A stretch of 64,000 nt of DNA from Ramlibacter ginsenosidimutans. Lineage in GTDB: Bacteria; Pseudomonadota; Gammaproteobacteria; Burkholderiales; Burkholderiaceae_C. A program made the position numbers and the translations under genes. The notes beneath the pieces are model-generated. The model saw only the letters and a program-made list of their open reading frames with translations, was not told the DNA's origin and did no database searches. Shown here one piece after another: positions 8,919-18,769 of the stretch (positions are counted from its first letter, which is position 1; every line of letters starts with the position of its first letter). The DNA is taken from assembly GCF_016654015.1 (NCBI RefSeq), contig NZ_JAEPWM010000001.1:868001-932000 (forward strand). Direction: 5' to 3'.

Positions 8919-9362
8919 ATGGAACCGATGCGATCGATCCCCTCCTCCCGCCGCCGAGCGCGCGGCTTCACGCTCATCGAACTGATGGTGGTGCTGGTCA
9001 TCATCGGTGTGCTCGCGGCCCTCATCGTCCCCAACGTGCTGGAACGCGCGGAAGACGCGCGGGTCACCGCCGCCCGCACCGACGTCAACAACCTGATGCA
9101 GGCGCTCAAGCTGTACAAGCTCGACAACCAGCGCTACCCCACGAGCGAACAGGGCCTGCAGTCGCTGGTGACCAAGCCGACCGCCCCGCCCACCCCGCCC
9201 AACTGGAAACCTTACCTGGACAAGCTGCCCACGGATCCCTGGGGCCACCCCTATCAGTACCTCAACCCCGGCGTGAAGGGCGAGGTCGATGTGATGTCCT
9301 TCGGCGCCGACGGCCAGTCGGGTGGCGAGGGCAAGAATGCGGACATCGGCTCCTGGCAATAA
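8919..9362 (+). CDS. gspG: T2SS major pseudopilin GspG
   Basis: Main subunit of the T2SS pseudopilus, processed by a prepilin peptidase. It has 147 aa, with the cleavage motif RG-FTLIELMVVLVIIGVLAAL near residue 16 and the family C-terminal calcium-site region (DPWGHPYQYLNPG, VMSFGADGQSGGEG). The start may be ATG 8919 or ATG 8928; both precede the leader. It is the first gene of a plus-strand operon running through gspE. Confidence 0.97.
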   Translation: MEPMRSIPSSRRRARGFTLIELMVVLVIIGVLAALIVPNVLERAEDARVTAARTDVNNLMQALKLYKLDNQRYPTSEQGLQSLVTKPTAPPTPPNWKPYLDKLPTDPWGHPYQYLNPGVKGEVDVMSFGADGQSGGEGKNADIGSWQ

Positions 9363-9798
9363 GCGCCGCCGCGGCCTGCGCGCCGCCGGCTTCACGCTGA
9401 TCGAGCTGCTGGTCGTGGTCGCGATCATCGCGATCGCCTCGGCCGGCGTGGCCTTCGCCCTGCGCGACGGCAGCAGCGCTTCGCTGGACCGCGAGGCGCA
9501 ACGCCTGAGCGCGCTGCTCGAATCGGCGCGGGCCCGCTCGCGCCTGAGCGGGCAACCGGTGCGCTGGGTCGCCGACGAACACGGCTTCCATTTCGAAGGC
9601 CTGCCCCGCGAAGCGCTGCCGCACGAATGGCTGCAGGACGACACGCAGGTGGTCGGCGGGCGCGTGCTGGTGCTGGGCCCCGATCCCGTGATCGGGCCGC
9701 AGTCCGTGGTGCTGGCCAGCGCAGACCACCCCGACCACGCCGTGCGCGTCGCCACCGACGGCCTGCGTCCCTTCGCCGTCAGCACGGAGCAGCCATGA
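9337..9798 (+). CDS. gspH: T2SS minor pseudopilin GspH
   Basis: Minor pseudopilin of 153 aa. The prepilin site AG-FTLIELLVVVAII is followed by the GspH-type domain (LSALLESARARSRLSGQPVRW, FHFEGLP). The gene overlaps the end of gspG by 26 nt. ATG 9337 is preferred; a GTG at 9322 would also be in frame. The stop codon lies inside the start of a 55-nt dispersed repeat that forms the junction with gspI. Confidence 0.93.
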   Translation: MRTSAPGNKRRRGLRAAGFTLIELLVVVAIIAIASAGVAFALRDGSSASLDREAQRLSALLESARARSRLSGQPVRWVADEHGFHFEGLPREALPHEWLQDDTQVVGGRVLVLGPDPVIGPQSVVLASADHPDHAVRVATDGLRPFAVSTEQP

Positions 9799-9849
9799 GC
9801 CCGCCGGGCCGTCCCAAGGGCGAATACCGCAGTGCGCAGCACGAAGGTA
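9795..9849 (+). repeat. 55-bp dispersed junction repeat, copy 1 (gspH/gspI)
   Basis: This stretch is 53/55 identical to 21040-21094. It opens with ATGA, where TGA is the stop of gspH, and reads in frame as MSPPGRPKGEYRSAQHEG straight into gspI. It ends with GAAGGTA just before the likely gspI start. Confidence 0.9.
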
Positions 9850-9854
9850 CTGCA

Positions 9855-10232
9855 ATGAGACCGGTGCGCACTCCCCGCCGGCGCAGCCGCGGCTTCACCC
9901 TCGTGGAGGTGCTGGTCGCCCTGGGCATCGTCGCGATCGCGCTCGTTGCCGGCCTCAAGGCGAGTGCCGCGCTCACCAGCAACGCGCAGCGGCAGTCGGA
10001 CGTGCTGCTCGCCCACATGTGCGCGGAAAACGAACTGGTGCGCATCAAGCTCTCGCGGCAGCTGCCTTCCGTGGGCGACAGCGACCAGGCCTGCGAGGAG
10101 GCCGGACAGGCGTTCCTCGTGCGCCTGAAGGTCTCGCCGACGCCGAACCCCAACTTCCGCCGCGTCGACGCGCAGGTCTTCGCAGGCCCTTATTCCGTCC
10201 TGCGTCTGTCCACGGTGATGGGGCGCTACTGA
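9855..10232 (+). CDS. gspI: T2SS minor pseudopilin GspI
   Basis: Minor pseudopilin of 125 aa from the ATG at 9855, with prepilin site RG-FTLVEVLVALGIVAIAL and the GspI pattern (ALKASAALTSNA-like segment, AENELVRIKLS, CEEAGQAFLVRLKV). An in-frame ATG at 9795 would add 20 residues encoded by the dispersed repeat (SPPGRPKGEYRSAQHEG). A very similar peptide is encoded in front of an unrelated gene at 21040, so I treat it as repeat-derived and choose 9855, which has AAGG about 10 nt upstream. It overlaps gspJ by one base (TGATG). Confidence 0.92.
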   Translation: MRPVRTPRRRSRGFTLVEVLVALGIVAIALVAGLKASAALTSNAQRQSDVLLAHMCAENELVRIKLSRQLPSVGDSDQACEEAGQAFLVRLKVSPTPNPNFRRVDAQVFAGPYSVLRLSTVMGRY

Positions 10233-10936
10233 TGATGCGGCGCGCACGCGGCTTCACGCTGGTCGAACTGCTGGTCGCCCTGTTCGTCCTGGCCTTGCTC
10301 GCGGCTCTCAGCTGGCGCGGGCTGGACGGCATGATGAAGGCGCGCCAGCAGACCGAAGCCCACTCCGACCAGGTGCTGGCCTTGCAGACGGGGCTGGCTC
10401 AATGGACCGCCGACCTCGATGCGATCACCACGTTTCCGCCCACACCCGGGCTGCAGTGGAACGGCCGCGTGCTGCGCCTGACCCGCCACAGCAGCATGGC
10501 TGCGGGCGACGGCATTCGCGTCGTCGGCTGGGCGCTGCGCGACGGGCAGTGGCGCCGCTGGGAATCCAACCCGATCACCACCCGCGGCGAGCTGGATGGC
10601 GCGTGGGCCGAGGCCGACCGATGGGCGCAGGCCCCGAGCGACGCGATGCGCCAGCACGAAGTGGCGATCACGCCGCTGGCGGACTGGCAGGTCTTCTACT
10701 TCCGCGAGAACGCCTGGACCAATCCGCAGTCGACCGATGCGGGCAGCTCCGGTGCACTCGCCGGCACCGGCATGGACAGCAGCACCACGGCGGCGGTCGT
10801 GTCGAAGACGACTGCCGCCACGCCATCGGCCGGCACCCTGCCCGACGGCGTTCGCCTGATCCTGCAGATCCCGCCGGGACAGGCCTTGTCGGGACAACTG
10901 CTGCGCGACTGGATGCGCCCGACGCTCACGCCATGA
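10232..10936 (+). CDS. gspJ: T2SS minor pseudopilin GspJ
   Basis: Minor pseudopilin of 234 aa, part of the GspI-J-K tip complex. The prepilin site RG-FTLVELLVALFVLALL is followed by SWRGLDGMMKAR, typical of GspJ. A Ser/Thr/Ala-rich insert (residues about 170-200, SSGALAGTGMDSSTTAA) is longer than usual. The start overlaps the gspI stop and the end overlaps gspK by four bases (ATGA). Confidence 0.93.
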   Translation: MMRRARGFTLVELLVALFVLALLAALSWRGLDGMMKARQQTEAHSDQVLALQTGLAQWTADLDAITTFPPTPGLQWNGRVLRLTRHSSMAAGDGIRVVGWALRDGQWRRWESNPITTRGELDGAWAEADRWAQAPSDAMRQHEVAITPLADWQVFYFRENAWTNPQSTDAGSSGALAGTGMDSSTTAAVVSKTTAATPSAGTLPDGVRLILQIPPGQALSGQLLRDWMRPTLTP

Positions 10937-11916
10937 AGCTGCATCGACGCCAAGCCGGGGCCGCGCTGCTCGTGGCCATGCTCACGGTCACGCTGGTGGC
11001 GAGCTTCGCCGCAGCCGCGCTGTGGCGCCAGTGGCGCAGCGTGGAAATCGAGACCGCGGACCGCAGCCGCGTGCAGGCGGGCTGGATCCTCACCGGCGCG
11101 CTCGACTGGGCCCGGCTGATCCTGCGCGAGGACTTCAACTCGGACCGCACCGACTACCTGTCGGAGCCCTGGGCGGTGCCGCTGAAGGAAGCACGCCTGT
11201 CCACCTTCCTCGCCGCCGACCAGAACAACACGATGGACGCGGCGGCCAGCGACGCGGATGACGTGTTCCTGTCGGGCGAAATCACCGACCAGCAGGCCAA
11301 GCTCAACCTCGCGTGCCTGGTCCAGGCCGGCTCGATCAACCAGGCCTGGATGCTGACCTTCGGCCGGCTGTTCGACGTGCTCGGGCTGCCGCAGACGGAG
11401 CTCGCGAAGCTGGCCGAGAACCTGCGCTTTGCCGCCGACATCAGCGTCGACAACCGCAACGCCTCGCTCGCGCCCTTGATGCCGCAGCGCATCGAGCAGC
11501 TCGCCTGGCTGGGCGTGCCCAAGGACGTGATCGTGGCGCTTGCGCCCTACGTGACCATCCTGCCTTCGGCCTCCACGCGGGTGAACCTGAACACCGCGCC
11601 GGCCGAAGTGATCTACGCGGTGGGCCGCGACCTCAGCCTGGCCGATGCGAAGACGCTGGTGACCGCGCGCGAGCAGCAACACTTCCGCGCGATCACCGAC
11701 CCGGCGAAGATCGTGCAGGCCGCCAGGTTCGACGCCACCGGGGCGTCGGTCGACACGAACTACTTCGAGGTGCGCGGCCGGCTGCGCATGGATGGCGACG
11801 TCGTGGTCGAGGAGCGCTCGCTGGTCCAGCGCAACGGCCGCTCCGTGCTCACCCTGCAGCGCGAGCGCACGGCCTTCCAGGGCCTGCCTGCCGCTGCGAA
11901 CACGAATCCCCCTTGA
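10933..11916 (+). CDS. gspK: T2SS minor pseudopilin GspK
   Basis: Large tip pseudopilin, 327 aa. As usual for GspK, the prepilin site is degenerate (QAG-AALLVAMLTVTLVA). The body shows the family segments EITDQQAKLNLACLV, VNLNTAPAEVIYAV (SAM-like helix-hairpin region) and FEVRGRLRMDGDVVVEERSLV. It starts at an ATGA overlap with gspJ. Confidence 0.95.
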   Translation: MKLHRRQAGAALLVAMLTVTLVASFAAAALWRQWRSVEIETADRSRVQAGWILTGALDWARLILREDFNSDRTDYLSEPWAVPLKEARLSTFLAADQNNTMDAAASDADDVFLSGEITDQQAKLNLACLVQAGSINQAWMLTFGRLFDVLGLPQTELAKLAENLRFAADISVDNRNASLAPLMPQRIEQLAWLGVPKDVIVALAPYVTILPSASTRVNLNTAPAEVIYAVGRDLSLADAKTLVTAREQQHFRAITDPAKIVQAARFDATGASVDTNYFEVRGRLRMDGDVVVEERSLVQRNGRSVLTLQRERTAFQGLPAAANTNPP

Positions 11917-11968
11917 TCGCCGCCCGCCCACCGCAACGCCCACCCGCACCTACAATCCGCCGCAGTCC

Positions 11969-13177
11969 ATGAGTACGCTTGTCGTTTCACTGCCTGCTGG
12001 CCCGGTCACCGGTGCGACCGAATGGGGTTTCGCCCTGACCGAGGACGGCCGCACGCCGGCCGACCACGGTCGCGCTCCCGCCGCCCTGCTGCCCGTCCCG
12101 CGCGGCGCGGGCGCGGAGATCGTGGCCTTGCTGCCGGTGGAGGCCGTGTCCTGGCATCGCGTCGAGCTGCCCAAGGGCCTGGCGCCCGGCACGCCGCGAC
12201 TGCGCGCCGCCCTCGAAGGCCTGCTGGAAGAGCAGTTGCTGGACGACCCTGATGCCGTGCATCTCGCGCTGGAGCCCGGCGCGCGCGGCGGCGCGCCGGC
12301 CTGGGTCGCGGCTTGCGACCGTGCGTGGTTGCGCCAGGCCCTGCAAGCACTGGAAGGCGCGGGCCGCACGGTGACGCGCATCGTGCCCGAGTTCGCACCG
12401 GAAGGTCCGCTGGCCTTCTCCGCCATCGGCGAACCGGAGCACGCCACGCTCGTGGCCAGCAGCGACGAAGGCGTGCTCGCCCTGCCCCTGGCCGCGAGCG
12501 CCCTGTCCTTGCTGCCCGCCGCGCCCGAAGACACGCCGCGCTTCACGGAGCCGGCCGTGGCGGCGCTTGCGGAACAAGTGATCCCGCGTCCGTGGACCCT
12601 GCAGCAGGCAGCGCAGCGCTGGGTGCTGTCCGCGCGCACCCGCTGGGACCTGGCGCAATTCGATTTCGCCAGCTCGTCGCGCGCCCGGGCGATGAAGAAG
12701 CTCGCCACCGGCTGGACCGAAGTGCTGCGCAGCCCGGCCTGGCGGCCGGCGCGCTGGGGCGCCGTGCTGCTGGTGCTGGTCAATGTCGTGGGCGTGAACG
12801 CACTCGCGTGGAAGGAGCGCGCGAGCCTCGACAGCCAGCGCGAGACGGTGAGCCGGACGCTGCGTGACACCTTCCCGCAGGTGCGCGTGGTCGTCGATGC
12901 GCCGGTGCAGATGGAACGCGAAGTCGCGACGCTGCGCCAGCAGACGGGGGCGGCCTCCCCGCGCGACCTCGATGCGTTGCTGGGCGCGCTCGCCGTCGCC
13001 GTGCCGCCGGGCCGCGCACCCACCGGGCTGGAATACAGCAGCGGGCAATTACGCGCCTCCGGCCTGTCCTTGACGGCCGACGAACTGCGCAACGTCTCCA
13101 CGCAGTTGCACGCACTTGGCTACAGCGCGAGCGCCGACGGGCCCGTGCTGCTGGTGGCCGCGGAGGACGCGCGATGA
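11969..13177 (+). CDS. gspL: T2SS assembly-platform protein GspL
   Basis: Bitopic protein with an actin-like cytoplasmic domain that recruits the GspE ATPase. It has 402 aa: the cytoplasmic part covers residues 1-255 or so, one membrane helix follows (WGAVLLVLVNVVGVNALAW), and a ferredoxin-like periplasmic domain ends the chain. RVELPKGLAPG and RWDLAQFDF are recognisable GspL segments. The ATG at 11969 follows a 52-nt gap after gspK. It overlaps gspM by four bases. Confidence 0.92.
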   Translation: MSTLVVSLPAGPVTGATEWGFALTEDGRTPADHGRAPAALLPVPRGAGAEIVALLPVEAVSWHRVELPKGLAPGTPRLRAALEGLLEEQLLDDPDAVHLALEPGARGGAPAWVAACDRAWLRQALQALEGAGRTVTRIVPEFAPEGPLAFSAIGEPEHATLVASSDEGVLALPLAASALSLLPAAPEDTPRFTEPAVAALAEQVIPRPWTLQQAAQRWVLSARTRWDLAQFDFASSSRARAMKKLATGWTEVLRSPAWRPARWGAVLLVLVNVVGVNALAWKERASLDSQRETVSRTLRDTFPQVRVVVDAPVQMEREVATLRQQTGAASPRDLDALLGALAVAVPPGRAPTGLEYSSGQLRASGLSLTADELRNVSTQLHALGYSASADGPVLLVAAEDAR

Positions 13178-13653
13178 ACCGGCAGGCCGCCTTCGCGTGG
13201 TGGAACGGCCTCGCGCCGCGCGAGCGGGCGCTCGTGGCGGGCGCCACCGGGCTCGTGCTGCTCGCGCTGCTCTGGTGGGTTGCGCTGGGCCCGGCGATCT
13301 CCACCCTGCGTGCCGCAGACGCGCAGCACCGGGCGCTGGACGCACAGGTCGCGCACATGCAGCGCCTGCAGGCGCAGGCCAAGGCCATGCAGTCGCTGCC
13401 TCGCCAGAACCCGGACGAGGCCATGCGGCAACTGGAAGCGGCGGTTCGCCAGCAGCTCGGCGCGAATGCGCGCTACAGCAACGTCGGCGACCGCGTGACC
13501 GTCACGCTGGCCAACGTGCCGGCCGGTGCGCTGGCGCAGTGGCTCGCACAGGTGCGCACCAACGCGCGCGCGATTCCCGGCGAAGCCCACCTCACGCGCA
13601 ACGCGGGAGGCGGCTGGGACGGCAGCGTCGTGCTCGCGCTGCCCGCACGCTGA
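13174..13653 (+). CDS. gspM: T2SS assembly-platform protein GspM
   Basis: Small bitopic partner of GspL, 159 aa. A short cytoplasmic N-terminus (FAWWNGLAPRERALV) leads into one membrane helix and a coiled periplasmic stem (LDAQVAHMQRLQAQAKAMQSL), ending in a small ferredoxin-like domain. The family is weakly conserved; the position after gspL with an ATGA overlap is strong support. Confidence 0.9.
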   Translation: MNRQAAFAWWNGLAPRERALVAGATGLVLLALLWWVALGPAISTLRAADAQHRALDAQVAHMQRLQAQAKAMQSLPRQNPDEAMRQLEAAVRQQLGANARYSNVGDRVTVTLANVPAGALAQWLAQVRTNARAIPGEAHLTRNAGGGWDGSVVLALPAR

Positions 13654-13661
13654 TCCGCGCG

Positions 13662-14468
13662 GTGGTGGCCCGCGTCCCGCGCCTCTCCCGCCGCACCGCC
13701 CGTGCAGGCCCCTGGGCCTGGTCCGCGGCCGGCGCCGCGCTGGGCATCCTGTTCGCGCTGATCGTGTTCGCGCCGGCGCGCTGGCTTGCCGGTGGCATCG
13801 CGCAGCTCACGCACGGCGAAGTGCTGCTGGCCGACCCGCGCGGCACGGTCTGGGGCGGCTCGGGCCGCCTCGTGCTCAGCGGTGGCCGCGGCAGCACGGA
13901 TGCGGCCGCACTGCCCGGACCCATCTCCTGGTCCATGCGGCCCCGGTGGGACGGCGTCGCGGCGCGCGTGCAGGCGGACTGCTGCACGACCCAGCCCCTG
14001 TCGGTGCGCGCGCAGTGGCGGCTGGCCGGCTTGCGCGTGCAGGTCGGCGACGGCGCATCGCACTGGCCCGCCGCTGTCCTTTCGGGCCTCGGCACGCCCT
14101 GGAACACATTGCAACTGGACGGTGAAGTCGCCCTCTCCACGCGAGGCCTTTCAGTAGAATGGGTCGAAGGCCGGCCCCGCATCGAAGGGCGCGCCGAGTT
14201 GGTGGCGCAACGCGTCGCGTCCCGCCTGTCTACCCTGAGACCCATGGGCAGTTATCGCATCACCTTGCAAGGCGGCACGCAGGCAAGCCTGCGGCTGGAA
14301 ACGCTGGAGGGCAGCCTCCGGCTGGCGGGCTCCGGCGAGTGGGTCGGCGGACGCCTGCGCTTCCAGGGGGAAGCGACGGCCGTGCCGGGCAGCGAAGCCG
14401 CCCTGGCCAATCTCCTGAACATCATCGGTCGCCGCAGCGGCGACCGCTCGCTCATCTCCATCGGCTGA
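13662..14468 (+). CDS. gspN: T2SS protein GspN
   Basis: Bitopic protein of the GspN family, found in some T2SS loci and of unsettled role. The reading has 268 aa: one N-terminal membrane helix ([19 protein letters not shown]), then a beta-rich periplasmic domain ([22 protein letters not shown] near residue 55) with the GspN hallmark of a GTVW motif. There is no ATG near the beginning; the tandem GTG at 13662/13665, 8 nt after the gspM stop, is taken as start. The C-terminal [18 protein letters not shown] fits the family. Confidence 0.87.
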   Translation: MVARVPRLSRRTARAGPWAWSAAGAALGILFALIVFAPARWLAGGIAQLTHGEVLLADPRGTVWGGSGRLVLSGGRGSTDAAALPGPISWSMRPRWDGVAARVQADCCTTQPLSVRAQWRLAGLRVQVGDGASHWPAAVLSGLGTPWNTLQLDGEVALSTRGLSVEWVEGRPRIEGRAELVAQRVASRLSTLRPMGSYRITLQGGTQASLRLETLEGSLRLAGSGEWVGGRLRFQGEATAVPGSEAALANLLNIIGRRSGDRSLISIG

Positions 14469-14486
14469 GACCGGGACCCCTAGCGC

Positions 14487-16652
14487 ATGAATTACCGTTT
14501 CGCCGCCGCCTCGCTCGCCCTCGCCGTGCTCCTGGGCACGGTGCCGGTGCTCACGCAGGCGCAGCGCGCCAGCGAGCCGATCACGCTCAATTTCGTGAAC
14601 GCCGACATCGATGCCGTGGCCCGCACCATGGCCGCGATCACCGGCCGCAACATCGTCGTCGACCCGCGCGTCAAGGGCACCATCACGCTGTCGACCGACC
14701 GGCCCGTGCCGCCGGCCACCGCGTTCAACCAGTTCGTGGCCACGTTGCGCCTGTCCGGGTTCGCCGTCGTCGATGCCGGCGGCCTGCTGAAGGTCGTGCC
14801 CGAGGCCGAAGCCAAGCTGCAAAGCGGCGCTGTCTCCGTCGACAGCACCATGGCCGGCGGCAACCAGATCGTCACGCAGATCTTCCGCCTGAACTTCGAG
14901 CACGCGGCCAACCTCGTGCCTATCCTGCGGCCGCTGATCAGCCCGAACAACACCATCAACGTGAACCCGGGCAACAACTCCCTGGTGATCACCGACTACG
15001 CCGACAACCTGCGGCGCATCGCCCGCATCATCGCCGCGCTCGACGTGGCGAACGCCACCGACGTCCAGGTGATCAACCTGCAGCACGCGGTAGCCATGGA
15101 CCTCGCGCCTATCGTGCAGCGGCTGGTCGACGCGTCCGGCCCCGGCGGGACGCCCGGCGCGCCGGGGCAGGCCGGCGCCGGCCAGACGGACACCGCGTTC
15201 CGCACGACCGTGATCGCGGAGCCCCGCAGCAATTCGCTGCTGGTGCGCGCCGCCAATCCGGCGCGCCTGAACCTGGTGCGCTCCATCGTCGAACGCCTGG
15301 ACATCGCCGAGATGGGCGAGGCTGCGGGCAACGTGCACGTGGTGTACCTGCGCAATGCCGACGCGACCAAGCTCGCCATCGTGCTGCGCGCGGCGCTCAC
15401 CAGCCTGAGCTCGAATCCCGCCAATGCCGGGGCCACCGTGGCGGGCGGCAGTCCGGCCGCGGGCACGCCGCAGGTGACCAGCAACATCAGCAGCGCCGGC
15501 AGCACGGGGATGAGCAGTGCCGCCAACGTGCCCGTCGCGCCTTCGGCCCAGCCCACCACCGGCGGCCAGATCCAGGCCGATCCCGCCACCAACTCCCTGA
15601 TCATCACCGCGGCCGAACCGCAGTACCGGCAGCTGCGCGCCGTGATCGACCAGCTCGACGGCCGCCGCGCCCAGGTGCTGGTGGAAAGCCTGATCGTGGA
15701 AGTGAACCAGGACAAGGCCGCCGAATTCGGCGTGCAGTGGCAGACGCTCCTGAACAGCGTCACCGACCCGCTGGTCGGCGTGCTGGGCTCGAACTTCACC
15801 ATAGGCGGGACCAACATCATCGGCCTGGCCACCGGCGCGACCAACACCACCAATCCCGTGACGCCGTCCCCGGGCCTGAACTTCGGCCTGGTGCGCAACA
15901 TCAACGGCAAGCACGTGCTGAGCGCGCTGGCGCGCTTCTTCGACAGCACCGGCGACGGCAACGTGCTGTCGACGCCGACGCTGCTCACGCTGGACAACGA
16001 GGAAGCCAAGATCGTCATCGGCCAGAACGTGCCCTTCATCACGGGCCAGTTCACCAACACGGGCACCTCCAACAGCTCGGTGAACCCGTTCCAGACCATC
16101 GAGCGCAAGGACGTGGGCATCACGCTGCGGGTGAAGCCGCAGATCAACGACAACGGCACGGTGCGCCTGACCATCTACCAGGAAGCGTCCTCCGTCCAGG
16201 CCGGCACCGAGAACAACCTGAACGGCCCGACGACGAACACGCGCGTGATCGAGTCCAACGTGCTGGTGAACGACGGCGCCGTGGTGGTGCTGGGCGGCCT
16301 GCTGCAGGACCAGTACTCGGGCAACCAGCAGAAGGTGCCCGGCCTCGGCGACCTGCCGGGACTCGGCGCGCTGTTCAAGACCGAGACCCGCTCGCGCAAC
16401 AAGACCAACCTGATGGTGTTCCTGCGGCCGGTGATCGTGCGCGACACGACCGACAGCGACGCCCTTTCGATCGACCGCTACAACCTGATGCGGGCCAAGC
16501 AGCAGAACACGCAGCCGGCGCCCAGCGCCTTGCTGAACTACGTCGATACCGCGCCGATCGCTCCGGAGATCGCCGCACCGCCGCCCGGCAATCCCAAGTT
16601 CAACTCGCCCTTCATCCCGGCGCCCGCGACCACGGCGCCGAGCGTGCGCTAG
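14487..16652 (+). CDS. gspD: T2SS outer-membrane secretin GspD
   Basis: Secretin that forms the outer-membrane channel. It has 721 aa with signal peptide [17 protein letters not shown]...TQAQR, an N0 domain ([20 protein letters not shown]), and N1-N3 repeats ([20 protein letters not shown]). A Ser/Gly/Ala-rich insert lies between N2 and N3 (around residues 315-355). The secretin core shows GQNVPFITG and [14 protein letters not shown] near residues 510-625. The gene sits near the end of the operon, 18 nt after gspN, instead of leading it as in the common gspC-D-E-F order. Confidence 0.97.
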   Translation: MNYRFAAASLALAVLLGTVPVLTQAQRASEPITLNFVNADIDAVARTMAAITGRNIVVDPRVKGTITLSTDRPVPPATAFNQFVATLRLSGFAVVDAGGLLKVVPEAEAKLQSGAVSVDSTMAGGNQIVTQIFRLNFEHAANLVPILRPLISPNNTINVNPGNNSLVITDYADNLRRIARIIAALDVANATDVQVINLQHAVAMDLAPIVQRLVDASGPGGTPGAPGQAGAGQTDTAFRTTVIAEPRSNSLLVRAANPARLNLVRSIVERLDIAEMGEAAGNVHVVYLRNADATKLAIVLRAALTSLSSNPANAGATVAGGSPAAGTPQVTSNISSAGSTGMSSAANVPVAPSAQPTTGGQIQADPATNSLIITAAEPQYRQLRAVIDQLDGRRAQVLVESLIVEVNQDKAAEFGVQWQTLLNSVTDPLVGVLGSNFTIGGTNIIGLATGATNTTNPVTPSPGLNFGLVRNINGKHVLSALARFFDSTGDGNVLSTPTLLTLDNEEAKIVIGQNVPFITGQFTNTGTSNSSVNPFQTIERKDVGITLRVKPQINDNGTVRLTIYQEASSVQAGTENNLNGPTTNTRVIESNVLVNDGAVVVLGGLLQDQYSGNQQKVPGLGDLPGLGALFKTETRSRNKTNLMVFLRPVIVRDTTDSDALSIDRYNLMRAKQQNTQPAPSALLNYVDTAPIAPEIAAPPPGNPKFNSPFIPAPATTAPSVR

Positions 16653-16657
16653 CCGCG

Positions 16658-18061
16658 ATGCGCTACCCATTGCCTTACGCGTTCGCGCGGACGCAGCAAC
16701 TGCTGCTGGAGGACGATGGCGAGCAGCTGGTGCTCTGGCATGCCGGCGCACCCGCCGCGGCCTGGAGCGAAGTGCTGCGCAAGTACCCGGTGCGCAGCCT
16801 GCAGCAACTGGACGCCCCGGCGCTGGCGCAGCGCATCTCCGCCGCCTACGCACAGGGCGAGTCGAGCGCAGCCACGGTGGTCAGCGAAGTGCAGAACGAC
16901 GCCGACCTCACGCGCATGATGCAGGAACTGCCCGCGGTGGAAGACCTGCTGGAGGCGAGCGACGACGCCCCCATCATCCGCATGCTCAATGCGCTGCTCA
17001 CGCAGGCGGCGCGCGACGGAGCCAGCGACATCCACATCGAGCCCTACGAGCGGCACTCCAGCGTGCGCTTCCGCGTGGACGGCGCGCTGCGCGAGGTGGT
17101 GCAACCCAACCGCGCGCTGCATGCCGCGCTCATCTCGCGCCTGAAGATCATGGCGGAGCTGGACATCTCCGAGAAGCGCCTGCCGCAGGACGGCCGCATC
17201 TCGTTGCGCATCGGCACGCGCGCGGTGGACGTGCGCGTGTCCACCCTGCCCAGCGCGCACGGCGAGCGGGCCGTGCTGCGCCTGCTGGACAAGAGCGAGA
17301 GCCGCATCAGCCTGGAGTCCGTGGGCATGACCGGCACGACGCTGGAGCGCTTCCTCACGCTGATCGGCCAGCCGCACGGGATCATCCTGGTGACGGGCCC
17401 GACCGGCTCGGGCAAGACCACCACCTTGTATGCGGCGCTCAGCCGGCTCGATGCCGGGACCAGCAACATCATGACGGTGGAGGACCCGATCGAGTACGAG
17501 CTGCCCGGCATCGGGCAGACGCAGGTCAACCCCAAGATCGACCTCGACTTCGCCAAGGCCCTGCGGGCGATCCTGCGCCAGGACCCCGACGTGATCATGA
17601 TCGGCGAGATCCGCGACTACGAGACCGCGCAGATCGCCATCCAGGCCTCGCTCACCGGCCACCTCGTGCTCGCGACGCTGCACACCAACGACGCCGCGAG
17701 CGCGGTCACGCGCCTCACCGACATGGGCGTCGAGCCTTTCCTGCTCAGCTCCTCGGTGCTCGGCGTGCTGGCCCAGCGCCTCGTGCGCAAGCTGTGCGCG
17801 TACTGCAAGGAAGAAGGCCAGGGTGTGGCGCGCGGCTGCGAACACTGCGGCTACACGGGCTACCAGGGCCGCACCGGCATCTTCGAGCTGATGCTGGCCG
17901 ACGAACGCATCCGCGGCCTGATCCACAACCGCGCCTCCGAGGCCGAGATCCGCGAAGCGGCTCTCGCGCACGGCATGCGCCTGATGCGCGACGACGGCGA
18001 CCGGCTGGTGCGCGAAGGCATCACCTCCCGCGAGGAAGTGCTGCGCGTCACGCGCGACTAG
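16658..18061 (+). CDS. gspE: T2SS traffic ATPase GspE
   Basis: Cytoplasmic hexameric ATPase that powers the pseudopilus. The reading has 467 aa, slightly short for the family because the N-terminal N1E domain is reduced. Walker [10 protein letters not shown] is at residues 247-255, the Asp box is [11 protein letters not shown], Walker B is [12 protein letters not shown], and the His box is [12 protein letters not shown] zinc tetracysteine pair (CAYC and CEHC) precedes YQGRTGIFE. The ATG at 16658 lies 6 nt after gspD; the open frame runs upstream for kilobases, but only this start begins homologous sequence. gspF, which usually follows, is not here. Confidence 0.96.
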   Translation: MRYPLPYAFARTQQLLLEDDGEQLVLWHAGAPAAAWSEVLRKYPVRSLQQLDAPALAQRISAAYAQGESSAATVVSEVQNDADLTRMMQELPAVEDLLEASDDAPIIRMLNALLTQAARDGASDIHIEPYERHSSVRFRVDGALREVVQPNRALHAALISRLKIMAELDISEKRLPQDGRISLRIGTRAVDVRVSTLPSAHGERAVLRLLDKSESRISLESVGMTGTTLERFLTLIGQPHGIILVTGPTGSGKTTTLYAALSRLDAGTSNIMTVEDPIEYELPGIGQTQVNPKIDLDFAKALRAILRQDPDVIMIGEIRDYETAQIAIQASLTGHLVLATLHTNDAASAVTRLTDMGVEPFLLSSSVLGVLAQRLVRKLCAYCKEEGQGVARGCEHCGYTGYQGRTGIFELMLADERIRGLIHNRASEAEIREAALAHGMRLMRDDGDRLVREGITSREEVLRVTRD

Positions 18062-18103
18062 GCGCGGGGCGTCTTCGGTCGCTTGCCGGACAGGCCGCCC
18101 GAT

Positions 18104-18203
18104 CGCTGGGGTTCGCTTTGCTCACCGCCAGCCTACGAAATCCGGTCAGCGGGGTGGAGGCCGGGCGCGCAGGCTGGCGGTGAGCCGCAGGCGAACCCCA
18201 GCG
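18104..18203. repeat. 100-bp imperfect palindrome after gspE
   Basis: Two perfect inverted arms are nested: 13 bp (18104-18116 with 18191-18203) outside and 14 bp (18121-18134 with 18171-18184) inside, separated by 4-6 nt bulges and closed by a 36-nt loop. It begins 42 nt after the gspE stop. No T run follows, so it is not a classical terminator; it could be a small mobile palindrome, an RNA-stabilising stem, or a rho-assisted end. Confidence 0.75.
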
Positions 18204-18492
18204 GCATCCAGAACGAATGGAAACGCTCTCGGGCCGCCGCCCCGGAACTCTGGCGCCGCGTTCGCATCAGCCATCCAGTCAGTAGCGCGGTTTCCGCGTG
18301 CGCGGGACTGCCGGCTCCATGAGCTGACTGAGCTATTGCGCGGACTGGAACTTGGGACTGACAGTGGGGGACCTAGGCCCTGCTTCCCATTCACCTAATT
18401 GCCTACTCGACTGTAGTGGCCCAATACGACGGTCGAGCAGGAGAACAATCATCGGGATGCCGTCTCAAACGGGGCGGCCAGCGTTAGCGAAC

Positions 18493-18759
18493 ATGAAGTG
18501 CATCGACGAAGGAAGACACAGCGAGGCGTCCCGCGTGGTGAGCCGGCGCCTGCTGTGGTCGCACTACGGAAGGCCGACCGCCTGGTTGCTCCTCCTCGTG
18601 GGCGCGTGCACGCTCGTCGTCATCAAGTCGGCTGAAGTGCGCCAGGAGTTCTCGTGTGGCGAGGCGCGCGACGCGCACGCCGTTCCGGCGCCGCATCGCG
18701 ACGTCGGTCCGGAAGAATTCCAGCGGCGCGCGGGCGATCTTCCGCGCAGAAGCTGCTAA
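18493..18759 (+). CDS. Small hypothetical membrane protein
   Basis: An 88-aa reading with one clear hydrophobic helix (TAWLLLLVGACTLVVI, about residues 28-43) flanked by basic residues, then a polar tail. No family is recognised. No good ribosome site stands before the ATG at 18493; an in-frame ATG at 18457 is an alternative. The preceding 430 nt hold only the palindrome and no convincing gene, so this may be a lone small gene or a chance frame. Confidence 0.35.
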   Translation: MKCIDEGRHSEASRVVSRRLLWSHYGRPTAWLLLLVGACTLVVIKSAEVRQEFSCGEARDAHAVPAPHRDVGPEEFQRRAGDLPRRSC

Positions 18760-18769
18760 CGGGTCGCGC

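Noticed and set aside
13072..13085. TTGAC occurrences in the T2SS region as further FNR boxes
   Set aside because: They lie inside genes and lack a matching right half.
14159..16657. Very long open frame upstream of and in frame with gspE
   Set aside because: It runs antiparallel in meaning to gspN and gspD in another frame, is Arg/Pro/Ala-rich as expected of a GC-rich shadow frame, and homologous sequence begins only at ATG 16658.
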